Part shown: positions 18,452 through 26,746 of the stretch, piece by piece
Position numbering within the stretch: position 1 is the first letter of the stretch
How the letters are laid out: each line of letters begins with the position of its first letter
NCBI RefSeq assembly: GCF_010682105.1
Contig: NZ_JAAGWH010000012.1
Span: 1-64,000, forward strand
Direction of reading: 5' to 3'
DNA: 64,000 nucleotides
Source of the DNA: Modestobacter muralis
Lineage (GTDB): Bacteria > Actinomycetota > Actinomycetes > Mycobacteriales > Geodermatophilaceae
Notes under the pieces: model-generated
Told to the model about the DNA's origin: nothing
What the model saw: the letters and a program-made list of their open reading frames with translations, nothing else
Databases searched by the model: none
Program-made: the position numbers and the translations under genes

Positions 18452-19079
18452 CGGGCACCGCGTGCGGGTCGGTGGCCCCGGCCGGCTCGGCGTAGCTGAG
18501 CCCCACCATCCGGTCGCCGTCGTAGGTGACCGAGGTGACGCTGGCCAGCCCGCACTGCCGCTTGCGCGGGTCGTGCAGGTAGGGGCGGCCCTCCAGGTGC
18601 AGGCGCACGGTCCAGACCGGCAGCTGGTGGCTCACGCAGACGGCCTCGTGGCCGCGGGCGGCGTCCCGGGCGGTGGCGATCGCGCCGATCATCCGGGCGG
18701 CGATCTCGCGGTACGGCTCGCCCCAGGACGGCTTCCACGGGTTGCGCAGCCGCCACCAGTTCTCCGGGTGCTTCATCGACCCGTCGCCCACGCCGAAGGT
18801 CTTGCCCTCGAAGCTGTTGCCCGCCTCGATCAGCCGCCCGTCGGTGGCGATCTGCAGCCCGAGGGCGTCGGCGATCGGCTGGGCGGTCTGCTGCGCGCGC
18901 TCCAGCGGGCTGGCCACCAGGTACGTCACGTCGCGGGTGGAGAACCACTCGGCCACGGTGCGCGCCATGCCCTCACCGGCCTCGGACAGCCGGTAGCCGG
19001 GCAGCCGGCCGTAGAGCACGCCGGCGGGGTTGTGCACCTCGCCGTGCCGCATGAGGTGGACGACCGTCACCTCGCTCAC
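18444..19079 (-). CDS. histidine phosphatase-superfamily protein
   Basis: 211 residues with the phosphoglycerate-mutase-like fold: the phospho-His motif [11 protein letters not shown] at the N-terminus, [11 protein letters not shown] and the second catalytic His in [11 protein letters not shown]. The substrate is not evident. A homologous gene sits in the same place (between hemL and the thioredoxin gene) in mycobacteria. The GTG start overlaps the hemL stop in a GTGA junction, so it is co-translated with hemL. Confidence 0.82.
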   Translation of the reverse strand: MSEVTVVHLMRHGEVHNPAGVLYGRLPGYRLSEAGEGMARTVAEWFSTRDVTYLVASPLERAQQTAQPIADALGLQIATDGRLIEAGNSFEGKTFGVGDGSMKHPENWWRLRNPWKPSWGEPYREIAARMIGAIATARDAARGHEAVCVSHQLPVWTVRLHLEGRPYLHDPRKRQCGLASVTSVTYDGDRMVGLSYAEPAGATDPHAVPGA

Positions 19080-20476
19080 GGCTGCAGCTCCTCGGGGTCG
19101 AGAGCCTCGGCGGAGACGGGCGCTCCCCCGGCGGCGGCCGCCGCAGCCTGCGCAGCGGCGGGCAGCGCGGCCAGCACGTGCTCGACGGCGGCGTCGTCCA
19201 GCGCGGCGCTGACGAACCAGGACTCGAACGCCGAGGGCGGCAGGTAGACGCCGCGGGCGAGCATCGCGTGGAAGAAGGCGGCGTGCGCGGCGACGTCCTG
19301 GGTGCGGGCGTCGTCGTAGTCGCGCACCTGGCGCTCGTCGGGGACGAAGAACACCGAGAACATCGAGCCGGCCTGCTGCACCCGGTGCGAGACCCCGGCG
19401 GCGAACAGCGCGGCGCTGGCCGCACCTCGCAGCACGGCGGCCACGGAGTCGCAGCGCTCGTAGACCTCGTCGGTGCACAGCCGCAGCGTGGTCAGCCCGG
19501 CAGCCACCGCGACCGGGTTCCCCGACAGGGTGCCCGCCTGGTAGACCGGCCCTGACGGGGCCAGGTGGTCCATGACGTCGGCGCGGCCGCCGAAGGCCGC
19601 AGCCGGCATGCCGCCGCCCATGACCTTGCCGAAGGTGAACAGGTCGGCGTCCACCGGGTCGACGCCGTACCAGCCGGCGCCGGTGACCCGGAAGCCGGTC
19701 ATCACCTCGTCGACCACCAGCAGCGCGCCGTGCGCGGCGGTGATCCGGCGCAGTGCGGCGTTGAAGCCGTCCAGCGGCGGGACGACGCCCATGTTGCCGG
19801 CGGCGGCCTCGGTGATCACGCAGGCGATCTCGGACCCGCGCTCGGCGAACACCGCCTCGACGGCGGCGACGTCGTTGTAGGGCAGGACGACGGTGTCGGC
19901 GGCCGCGCCGGTGGTGACACCGGGGGTGTCGGGGCGGGCCTGGCGGGCGACGTCGGAGCCGGAGGCGTGCAACAGGGTGGCGACGCCGGACCCGGCCGCG
20001 GCGAGGAGGGAGTCGACGTGGCCGTGGTAGCAGCCGGCGAACTTCACGATGACCGGGCGGCCGGTGTACCCGCGGGCCAGCCGGATGGCCGAGAGCACCG
20101 CCTCGGTGCCGGAGTTGACCAGCCGCACCCGCTCGACCGGGGCGACCCGGCGGACGATCTCCTCGGCCAGGTCGACCTCACCGGCGGTGGGCGTGCCGAA
20201 GGTGAACCCGCGCCGGGCGGCGTCGGTGACCGCGGCGACGACCTCCGGGTGGGCGTGGCCCAGGATCATCGGGCCCCAGGAGGAGACCAGGTCGACGTAG
20301 CGGCGGCCGTCGGCGTCGGTGATCCACGGGCCGGACCCGGAGGCCATGAAGCGCGGGGTGCCACCGACGGCCCGGAAGGCCCGGACCGGGGAGTTGACGC
20401 CGCCGGGGGTCACCCGTCCGGCGCGCTCGAACAGCTGCGCCGACGCGGGCGCCTCGTACGGGTAGGGCTCAGTCAC
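19076..20476 (-). CDS. hemL: glutamate-1-semialdehyde 2,1-aminomutase
   Basis: A 466-residue class III PLP enzyme making 5-aminolevulinate from glutamate-1-semialdehyde, the product of HemA. Visible motifs: [10 protein letters not shown] (N-terminus), [46 protein letters not shown] and the PLP-lysine loop [19 protein letters not shown] (about residue 276). The C-terminus has an Ala-rich tail. It heads the hemL-phosphatase-tlpA-ccdA-resB-ccsB operon, about 100 bp after hemB. Confidence 0.93.
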   Translation of the reverse strand: MTEPYPYEAPASAQLFERAGRVTPGGVNSPVRAFRAVGGTPRFMASGSGPWITDADGRRYVDLVSSWGPMILGHAHPEVVAAVTDAARRGFTFGTPTAGEVDLAEEIVRRVAPVERVRLVNSGTEAVLSAIRLARGYTGRPVIVKFAGCYHGHVDSLLAAAGSGVATLLHASGSDVARQARPDTPGVTTGAAADTVVLPYNDVAAVEAVFAERGSEIACVITEAAAGNMGVVPPLDGFNAALRRITAAHGALLVVDEVMTGFRVTGAGWYGVDPVDADLFTFGKVMGGGMPAAAFGGRADVMDHLAPSGPVYQAGTLSGNPVAVAAGLTTLRLCTDEVYERCDSVAAVLRGAASAALFAAGVSHRVQQAGSMFSVFFVPDERQVRDYDDARTQDVAAHAAFFHAMLARGVYLPPSAFESWFVSAALDDAAVEHVLAALPAAAQAAAAAAGGAPVSAEALDPEELQP

Positions 20477-20523
20477 GGTCCCACTCTCCCAGGGTCAGCT
20501 GTGTGCCCGCCCCGTGGTCCTTC

Positions 20524-20579
20524 GGCCCCCTTGCAGGGTCCCGCCGCGAGCTTGCGAGTGGTGGGGAGCAAGGGGGTCC
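20524..20579 (-). repeat. dispersed 3' hairpin element, copy 1 (after hemB)
   Basis: A 56-nt palindromic element directly after the hemB TAA stop. Outer stem CCCCCTTGC (20526-20534) pairs with GCAAGGGGG (20568-20576); the inner stem CCCGCC pairs with GGTGGGG through one G-U; the loop holds CGAGCTTGCGAG. Four relatives occur elsewhere in this window, always at the 3' end of a minus-strand gene. Likely a terminator or mRNA 3'-end structure. Confidence 0.7.
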
Positions 20580-21578
20580 TTACTGCAGCCAGCGGGCGGC
20601 CTCGACCGCCCAGTAGGTGAGCACCGAGCCGGCGCCGGCCCGCCGGATGGCGATCAGGGTCTCCAGGATCGCCCGCTCCCGGTCGATCCAGCCGTTCGCG
20701 GCGGCCGCCTCGACCATCGCGTACTCACCGCTGACCTGGTAGGCGGCGACCGGGACGTCGACCGCACCGGCCACGGCCGCGACGATGTCCAGGTACGGGC
20801 CGGCCGGCTTCACCATCACCGCGTCGGCGCCCTCGGAGAGGTCCTGGCGGACCTCCCGCAGCGCCTCGGCGGCGTTCGGCGGGTCCATCTGGTACGTCGA
20901 GCGGTCGCCGAACTGCGGCGCCCCCTCGGCCGCCTCGCGGAACGGGCCGTAGAAGCCCGAGGCGTACTTCGCGGCGTAGGCCAGGACAGGGGTCTCGGTG
21001 TGGGCGGCGCTGTCCAGCCCGGCCCGGATCGCGGCGACCTGGCCGTCCATCATCCCGCTGGGGGCGATCACGTGCGCCCCGGCCTGGGCCTGGGCGATCG
21101 CGACCGCCGCGTAGCGGTCCAGGGTCGGGTCGTTGTCGACCACGCCGGCCGGGGTGACCACGCCGCAGTGCCCGTGGTCGGTGTACTCGCACAGACACAG
21201 GTCGGCCATCAGCACGAGTTCGTCACCGAGGTCGGCGCGCAACTGCTGCAGCGCGACGTTGACCACCCCGTCGGCGGCGTCGGCCTGCGAGCCGACGGCG
21301 TCCTTGTCCGCCGGGATGCCGAACAGCATCAGCCCGCTGATCCCGGCCTCGGCCGCCTCGTGGGCGGCCTTCCGCAGGGAGTCCTGGGTGTGCTGGACGA
21401 CGCCGGGCATCGAGCTGATCGGCTGCGGGGAGGTGAGGCCCTCCTTGACGAAGACCGGCAGCACGAGGTCGGCCGGGGACAGCCGGGTCTGCGCCGTCCA
21501 CCGGCGCATGGCCGGGGTCGAGCGCAGCCGGCGTCCCCGCGCGAACCCGGGGTTAGCCCCACCCTGGAACGAGGTCAC
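20580..21578 (-). CDS. hemB: delta-aminolevulinic acid dehydratase (porphobilinogen synthase)
   Basis: A 332-residue enzyme condensing two 5-aminolevulinates to porphobilinogen. Schiff-base lysines are in YAAKYASGFYGPFR and VMVKPAGPYLDI. The metal switch region reads DLCLCEYTDHGHCG, with three Cys, so a Zn-dependent form is expected rather than the Mg-only type. GTG at 21578 overlaps the hemD stop (GTGA). Its stop codon is followed at once by the dispersed hairpin element. Confidence 0.93.
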   Translation of the reverse strand: MTSFQGGANPGFARGRRLRSTPAMRRWTAQTRLSPADLVLPVFVKEGLTSPQPISSMPGVVQHTQDSLRKAAHEAAEAGISGLMLFGIPADKDAVGSQADAADGVVNVALQQLRADLGDELVLMADLCLCEYTDHGHCGVVTPAGVVDNDPTLDRYAAVAIAQAQAGAHVIAPSGMMDGQVAAIRAGLDSAAHTETPVLAYAAKYASGFYGPFREAAEGAPQFGDRSTYQMDPPNAAEALREVRQDLSEGADAVMVKPAGPYLDIVAAVAGAVDVPVAAYQVSGEYAMVEAAAANGWIDRERAILETLIAIRRAGAGSVLTYWAVEAARWLQ

Positions 21579-23143
21579 TTCGTGGTCTCGCCCTCCGCCT
21601 CGGCCCGGCGGGCCTGGGCGAAGGCAGCGAGCGCGTCGACGAGCGGGCCGACGGCGGCGGTCTCGGGCTGCACGTCCACGCGCAGGCCGAACTCGACGGC
21701 GCTGGCCGCGGTGGCCGGACCGATCACCGAGACGACGGTGCGGGCGTGCGGCTTGCCGGCGATGCCGACCAGGTTCCGCACGGTGCTCGAGGAGGTGAAG
21801 CACACCGCGTCGAAGCCACCGCCCTTGATCGCCTCGCGCACCGCGGCGGCCGGCGGCGCCGCCCGGACGGTCCGGTAGGCGGTGACGTCGTCGATCTCCC
21901 AGCCGCGCTCCTTGAGCCCGGCGGCGAGGGTCTCGGTGGCGATGTCGGCGCGGGGCAGCAGCACCCGGTCGATCGGGTCGAACACGTCGTCGTAGGGCGG
22001 GAAGTCGGCCAGCAGGCCCTCGCTGGACTGCTCACCGGTGGGCACCAGCTCGGGCACGATGCCGAACTCGCGCACCGCGTCGGCGGTCTGCTGGCCCACG
22101 CAGGCCACCTTGACCCCGGCGAAGGCGCGGGCGTCCAGGCCCAGCTCGGTGAACTTCTCCCGCACCGCGCGCACGGCGTTGGTGGAGGTGAAGACGATCC
22201 AGCCGTAGCGGCCGGTGACCAGGCCCTTGACGGCGCGGTCCATCTGCGCGGGGCTGCGCGGCGGCTCGACGGCGATGGTCGGCACCTCGACCGGCACGGC
22301 GCCGTAGGCGCGCAGCCGCTCGCTCATGTCGCCGGCCTGCTCCTTGGTGCGCGGCACCAGGACCCGCCAGCCGAACAGCGGGCGGCTCTCCCACCAGCCG
22401 AGCTTGGCGCGCTTGTCGACGACCGCACCGACGGTCACCACGACCGAGCCGGTCAGGCTGTCGAGCCCGGCGGACTTCTCGGCCACCGCGGCGAGCTTGG
22501 CGGCCACGCTCTTCTGCGCCGTGCCGGTGCCCTCGGTGGTGACGACCACCGGGGTGCTGCCGGACAGCCCGCCCTCGACCAGGCCGGCGGCGATGGCGGT
22601 CAGCTGCTCGGCGGCGGCCTGCAGCACCAGCGGGCTGCCGGTGCCGTTGGCGGCGGCGGCCAACGCGGCCAGCCGGTCCGGGCCCTCGACGGTCGCGTCG
22701 AGTCCGCGCAGGTCGGCGTGCACCGAACCCGCGCCCAGCGGCACGCCGGCGTAGGCCGGGACGGCGGTGCCGACGGCCACACCGGGGACGACGTCGAAGG
22801 CGACGCTGGTGCGGGTGACCGCCAGCGCCTCCTTCACCACGGAGTCGCTGGTGAACGGGTCGCCGGCGACGAGCCGGACCACCACGTTGCCTGCCTTGGC
22901 ACCGGCCACGGCGCTCTTGGCGACCTCGGCCGGCTCGCCGGAGACGATGCTCAGCTCGAGGTCGGGGTGGGCCTCCAGCAGCGCCTCGCGCACGGCGGCG
23001 GAGACGTCGGGGTCGGCCAGCACCGTGTCGGCGCCGGCGATCGCGGCGCTGGCGCGGGTGGTGAGCAGCTCGGGGTCACCGGGGCCGGCGCCGACGAAGA
23101 CCACCATCCCCTTGCCGGTGCCGTTCTTGCGTGAGCGCGTCAT
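21575..23143 (-). CDS. hemD: uroporphyrinogen-III synthase with N-terminal methyltransferase-like domain
   Basis: 522 residues in two parts. The N-terminal half (about 1-250) resembles a tetrapyrrole methylase (VFVGAGPGDPELLTTRA, VVPGVAVGTAVPAYAGVPL), but the second motif, usually a GGDPF-type loop, reads VVRLVAGDPFTSDS and looks degenerate. The C-terminal half (about 265-510) is HemD: WRVLVPRTKEQAGDMSERL, WIVFTSTNAVRAV, CFTSSSTVRNL. It closes and inverts hydroxymethylbilane to uroporphyrinogen III; methylation to precorrin-2 is uncertain. About 70 bp separate it from hemC; it is coupled to hemB. Confidence 0.9.
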   Translation of the reverse strand: MTRSRKNGTGKGMVVFVGAGPGDPELLTTRASAAIAGADTVLADPDVSAAVREALLEAHPDLELSIVSGEPAEVAKSAVAGAKAGNVVVRLVAGDPFTSDSVVKEALAVTRTSVAFDVVPGVAVGTAVPAYAGVPLGAGSVHADLRGLDATVEGPDRLAALAAAANGTGSPLVLQAAAEQLTAIAAGLVEGGLSGSTPVVVTTEGTGTAQKSVAAKLAAVAEKSAGLDSLTGSVVVTVGAVVDKRAKLGWWESRPLFGWRVLVPRTKEQAGDMSERLRAYGAVPVEVPTIAVEPPRSPAQMDRAVKGLVTGRYGWIVFTSTNAVRAVREKFTELGLDARAFAGVKVACVGQQTADAVREFGIVPELVPTGEQSSEGLLADFPPYDDVFDPIDRVLLPRADIATETLAAGLKERGWEIDDVTAYRTVRAAPPAAAVREAIKGGGFDAVCFTSSSTVRNLVGIAGKPHARTVVSVIGPATAASAVEFGLRVDVQPETAAVGPLVDALAAFAQARRAEAEGETTK

Positions 23144-23216
23144 CGCGTGCTCCTGTTCTTCAGCCCCTGAGGGGGTCGGTGCGGGTGGTACGGGACGGGT
23201 GGGGTGCGGACGTCGC

Positions 23217-24158
23217 TCACCGGCTCATCGCCATGAGCTGGGCGGCACCGCGGTCGAGCAGCTCGGCGGCCAGCCGGCGGCCCAGGTCGACCGCGTCGGG
23301 CGCGGGACCGGAGATCGAGCCCCGGACGCCGTCGCTGCCGTCGATCGCGGTGACCGAGGCGCGCAGGTAGAGCTCGGCCGCGCCGTCCTCGCCCTCGGCG
23401 AGTTCGGCGTAGGCGGCCACGGGAGCGCTGCAGCCGGCCTCCAGCGCGGTGAGGACCGCGCGCTCGGCGGCCACGCAGGCCCGGACGGCGGGGTCGTCGA
23501 GGACGGCGACCAGCTCCCGGACCCGGGTGTCGTCGGTGCGGCACTCGATGGCCAGGGCGCCCTGCGCGGGGGCCGGCAGCACCTGGATCGGGTCGAGGGT
23601 CTCGGTGACCGCCGACAGCCGGTCGAGCCGGGCCAGGCCGGCGCGGGCCAGCACGACGGCGTCCAGGTCGGCGTCGGGCCCCAGCGCGCGGGCCATCCGG
23701 GTGTCGACGTTGCCGCGGATCGGCACGACGTCCAGCCCGAGGCCGAGCGCGCGCAGCTGGGCCATCCGGCGCGGCGCCCCGGTGCCGATGCGGGAGCCGG
23801 GCGGCAGCTCGCCCAGGGTGAGGCCGTCGCGGGCCACGAGGGCGTCGCGGGGGTCCTGCCGGGCGGGGACGGCGGCCACGGTCAGACCGGTGGTCGGCGC
23901 GGTCGGGAGGTCCTTGAAGCTGTGCACGGCCAGGTCGACCGTGCCGGCGTGCAGGGCCTCGCGCAGCGCGGTGACGAACACCCCGGTGCCGCCGAGCTGG
24001 CTGATCGCCTCGGTCGACCGGTCGCCGTAGGTGCTCACGTGCACCAGCTCGACCGGGACGCCGCTGGCCGCGGTGAGCGCGTCGGCGACGTGCTGGGACT
24101 GGGTGAGGGCCAGTGCGCTGGCCCGGGTGCCCAGCCGCAGCGGTGCCGGGGCGGTCAC
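23217..24158 (-). CDS. hemC: hydroxymethylbilane synthase (porphobilinogen deaminase)
   Basis: 313 residues. N-terminal RLGTRASALALTQSQHVADAL, AVHSFKDLPT (catalytic Asp region), APRRMAQLRAL and PIRGNVDTRM bind the growing pyrrole chain; the dipyrromethane cofactor Cys is in LEAGCSAPVAAYA (about residue 243). It polymerises four porphobilinogens. GTG at 24158 overlaps the hemA stop by 4 bp (GTGA). Confidence 0.93.
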   Translation of the reverse strand: MTAPAPLRLGTRASALALTQSQHVADALTAASGVPVELVHVSTYGDRSTEAISQLGGTGVFVTALREALHAGTVDLAVHSFKDLPTAPTTGLTVAAVPARQDPRDALVARDGLTLGELPPGSRIGTGAPRRMAQLRALGLGLDVVPIRGNVDTRMARALGPDADLDAVVLARAGLARLDRLSAVTETLDPIQVLPAPAQGALAIECRTDDTRVRELVAVLDDPAVRACVAAERAVLTALEAGCSAPVAAYAELAEGEDGAAELYLRASVTAIDGSDGVRGSISGPAPDAVDLGRRLAAELLDRGAAQLMAMSR

Positions 24159-25561
24159 GACCGGCCCCCGGGCAGGCCGTCGCGGCCGGCCTCGATCCGC
24201 GGGTCCAGCGCCGACAGCGGGGTGCCGGCGGGCACCTGCGGGTCGAGGGTGACGGCGTCGGACAGCGTGGCCCGGTCGCCGTCGGTGACGCCGGACAGGC
24301 CCAGACCGAACAGCGCGCGCAGGGCGTCGGCGTAGTCGGTGCCGTTCGGGGCGCTGGCCAGCTCCTTCACCCGCACGGTCGGCTCGTGCAACAGCTTGTC
24401 GACGACCCGGCGCACGGTGCGGGCGACCTCGCTGCGCGCCTTGGCGTCGAGGTCGGGCAGCCGGGTGGACAGCCGCAGCAGCTCGGCGTCGACGACCTCG
24501 GCGGCCTGGCTTCGCAGCGCGGAGACGGTGGGGGCCACCGCGGCGGCCTGGCGCTCGGCGCGCAGCAGCGAGGTCTCCAGCTCCACCAGCGCGTGCGCGG
24601 CGGCGATGTCGACGGCGGCCACGGAGCCGGCCACCGGCCGGCCGGGGTGCGCGGCGCGCTCGCCCTGCAGCATGGCCAGGTCGATCAGGTGGACCCCGGG
24701 CAGCGCGGCGACGCCGGGCTCGACGTCGCGGGGCAGGGCCAGGTCGACGACCGCCAGCGGGCGGCCGCCGCGGTCACCGACCACGTCGGTGCCGATGACG
24801 GTGCCGATGGCGCCGGTGCAGGTGACGAGCACGTCGGCGGCGGCGATCTCCTCGGCCAGCCGGTCGAGGTCGGCCTGGCGCCCGCCGATCGACTCGGCCA
24901 ACCGGGCCGCGCTGGCCGGGGTGCGGCTGCTGACGGTGACGGCGGCACCGCGGCGGGCCAGGGTGGTCGCGGCCAGCGCGCCCATCGAGCCCGCGCCGAC
25001 CACGAGCACCGGCCGGCCGGCCAGCTCGCCGAGGACGTCGGTGACCCGGTCGAGGGCGACCGAGACCAGCGAGGCGCCGGCCTTGTCGATGCCCGTCTCG
25101 GCGTGCACGCGCTTGCCCACCCGCAGCGCCCGCTGGGTGATCGGGTGCAGCTCGCGGCCGACCGTGCCCTCCTCCTGCGCCAGGGCGTATGCGGCGCGGA
25201 GCTGGCCGAGCACCTGCGTCTCACCGACGACCATCGAGTCCAGACCCGCGGCGACGGTGCACAGGTGGCCGATCGCCTGGTCCTCGTAGTAGACGGTCAC
25301 GTACGGGGAGAGCTCCTCCACCGTGGCGCCGGCGTGCCGGGCGAGGACCCGGCTGACGTCGGTGATGCCGCCGTGGAAGCGGTCGACCTCGGCGAAGACC
25401 TCGATCCGGTTGCAGGTGGCCAGCACCAGCGCCTCGGAGACGTGCTCGCTCTCGACGAGCTCGTGCAGGGTCTTGACCTTGTCGTCGCCGGTCATGCTGA
25501 CCTGCTCGAGCAGGGCGACCGGCGCGGTCTGGTGGCTGATGCCGACGGCGAGCAGGCTCAT
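24155..25561 (-). CDS. hemA: glutamyl-tRNA reductase
   Basis: A 468-residue NADPH-dependent reductase starting tetrapyrrole synthesis from glutamyl-tRNA. The catalytic Cys is in VLATCNRIEVFAEVDRFHGG near residue 50; MVVGETQVLGQLR and the Rossmann loop VLVVGAGSMGALAATTLA follow, and the C-terminal helical dimerisation domain contains VDKLLHEPTVRVKELA. ATG at 25561 overlaps the rex stop (ATGA). The open frame upstream, antisense or out of register with rex, is rejected. Confidence 0.93.
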   Translation of the reverse strand: MSLLAVGISHQTAPVALLEQVSMTGDDKVKTLHELVESEHVSEALVLATCNRIEVFAEVDRFHGGITDVSRVLARHAGATVEELSPYVTVYYEDQAIGHLCTVAAGLDSMVVGETQVLGQLRAAYALAQEEGTVGRELHPITQRALRVGKRVHAETGIDKAGASLVSVALDRVTDVLGELAGRPVLVVGAGSMGALAATTLARRGAAVTVSSRTPASAARLAESIGGRQADLDRLAEEIAAADVLVTCTGAIGTVIGTDVVGDRGGRPLAVVDLALPRDVEPGVAALPGVHLIDLAMLQGERAAHPGRPVAGSVAAVDIAAAHALVELETSLLRAERQAAAVAPTVSALRSQAAEVVDAELLRLSTRLPDLDAKARSEVARTVRRVVDKLLHEPTVRVKELASAPNGTDYADALRALFGLGLSGVTDGDRATLSDAVTLDPQVPAGTPLSALDPRIEAGRDGLPGGRS

Positions 25562-26274
25562 CGGACACCTGCCCGGGCCGTGGAGGGGAGCGGGCGGACC
25601 CGCTCGACCCGGTTCGGCTCGACCGCCGAGGGGGTGCTGTCGCGCTGCTGGTCCAGGAAGGCCAGCACCTGCAGCTCCACCGAGAGGTCGACCTTGCGGA
25701 CGTCGACGCCCGCAGGCACCGCCAACGCCACGGGCGCGAAGTTCAAGATGCTCCTCACCCCCACCGCGACGAGCCGGTCGCAGACCGACTGGGCCACCTC
25801 GGCAGGTGTCGTGATGACCCCGATGGAGGCCCGGGTCTCGGCCACGACGGTCTCGAGCTCGGCCACGGGGGCGACGGTCAGCCCGGCCACCGAGGAGCCG
25901 ACCGTCGCGGGGTCGGTGTCGAGCAGGGCGACGAACTCGAAGCCCCGGCCCGGGAAACCGCTGTAGTCGGCCAGCGCGGAGCCCAGCCGGCCGACGCCGA
26001 CGAGGACGCAGGGCCGGGACCGGGCGCCACCGAGGGTCTCGGTGAGCCGGTCGCGCAGGCTCGCGACGGAGTAGCCCACGCCCCGGACGCCGCACGGGCC
26101 CAGGTGCGAGAGGTCCTTGCGCAGGCCCGCAGGGTTGACCCCGGCGGCCGTGGCCAGCTCCCCGGAGGAGACGTGGCTGCGACCGTCGTCGGCGAGACCG
26201 GCCAGCACCCGCAGGTACACGGCCAGCCGGGCAACGGTGGCCTCCGGGATGTTCCGGGGCCGCGACTCGGGCAC
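25558..26274 (-). CDS. rex: redox-sensing transcriptional repressor Rex
   Basis: 238 residues: winged-helix DNA-binding domain (VARLAVYLRVLAGLADDG, SSGELATAAGVNPAGLRKDL) then a Rossmann domain with VLVGVGRLGSALADY and ILNFAPVAL. Rex represses respiratory genes until NADH rises relative to NAD+. Being first in the rex-hemACDB run is the usual actinobacterial arrangement. An 18-bp Rex-operator-like sequence lies 109 bp upstream, so autoregulation of the whole hem run is likely. GTG start at 26274. Confidence 0.92.
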   Translation of the reverse strand: MPESRPRNIPEATVARLAVYLRVLAGLADDGRSHVSSGELATAAGVNPAGLRKDLSHLGPCGVRGVGYSVASLRDRLTETLGGARSRPCVLVGVGRLGSALADYSGFPGRGFEFVALLDTDPATVGSSVAGLTVAPVAELETVVAETRASIGVITTPAEVAQSVCDRLVAVGVRSILNFAPVALAVPAGVDVRKVDLSVELQVLAFLDQQRDSTPSAVEPNRVERVRPLPSTARAGVR

Positions 26275-26382
26275 GGGCAGACTCCACAGCGTTCCGAGGG
26301 CGACCGGCGGTCAGCCGGGGACGCTCGGGGGGACTTCGGGGACGCGGGCGCGTCGGCGCCCGGCGAACGCAACGGTAGCCGC

Positions 26383-26400
26383 TTGTGAACGCCTGAACAA
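26383..26400. promoter_or_regulatory. candidate Rex operator
   Basis: TTGTGAA, 4-nt spacer CGCC, TGAACAA: same 18-bp layout as the Rex consensus TTGTGAA-N4-TTCACAA. The left half is perfect, the right half matches 5 of 7. It lies 109 bp upstream of the rex start codon. Confidence 0.55.
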
Positions 26401-26482
26401 AGTCGACGAGGTCGTAACCGCAGGTCGGCGGGGTCTGCTGTGTCGAGGACCACGCCCACACCACCCGGACGGGTGCCCGGGA

Positions 26483-26746
26483 TCAGCCCGGACCGGGCGG
26501 CACCCCGAGGTCGCGGCGCAGCCGCGGGACGTCGACGGTGAAGTGGCTGTGCTCCCGGCCGTCGAGCAGCACGACCGGCACCCGGTCGCCGTACTCGATC
26601 CGCAGCTCGACGTCGGCGTCGACGTCGAGCAGCTCGACCCCGAGGCCGGCCTCGGCCCCGATCCGGCTGAGCGTCTCGGCGGCCACCACGCACAGGTGGC
26701 AGTTCTGCCGGGTCAGCAGCTGCAGGCGGGTGCCGGGCTCACTCAC
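26483..26746 (-). CDS. glutaredoxin-like protein (DUF836 type)
   Basis: 87 residues with a thioredoxin-like beta-alpha-beta start, LQLLTRQNCHLCVVAAETL, containing the CHLC redox pair, and RVPVVLLDGREHSHFTVD with the cis-Pro. This matches the short glutaredoxin-like family found beside hemA in mycobacteria. It may handle thiol redox; no substrate is known. GTG start overlaps the end of the AMP-ligase gene by 8 bp. Confidence 0.8.
   Translation of the reverse strand: MSEPGTRLQLLTRQNCHLCVVAAETLSRIGAEAGLGVELLDVDADVELRIEYGDRVPVVLLDGREHSHFTVDVPRLRRDLGVPPGPG

Noticed and set aside
18444-19079. Second phosphoglycerate mutase
   Set aside because: It lacks the [10 protein letters not shown]-type dPGM loop; only the general histidine-phosphatase motifs are present.
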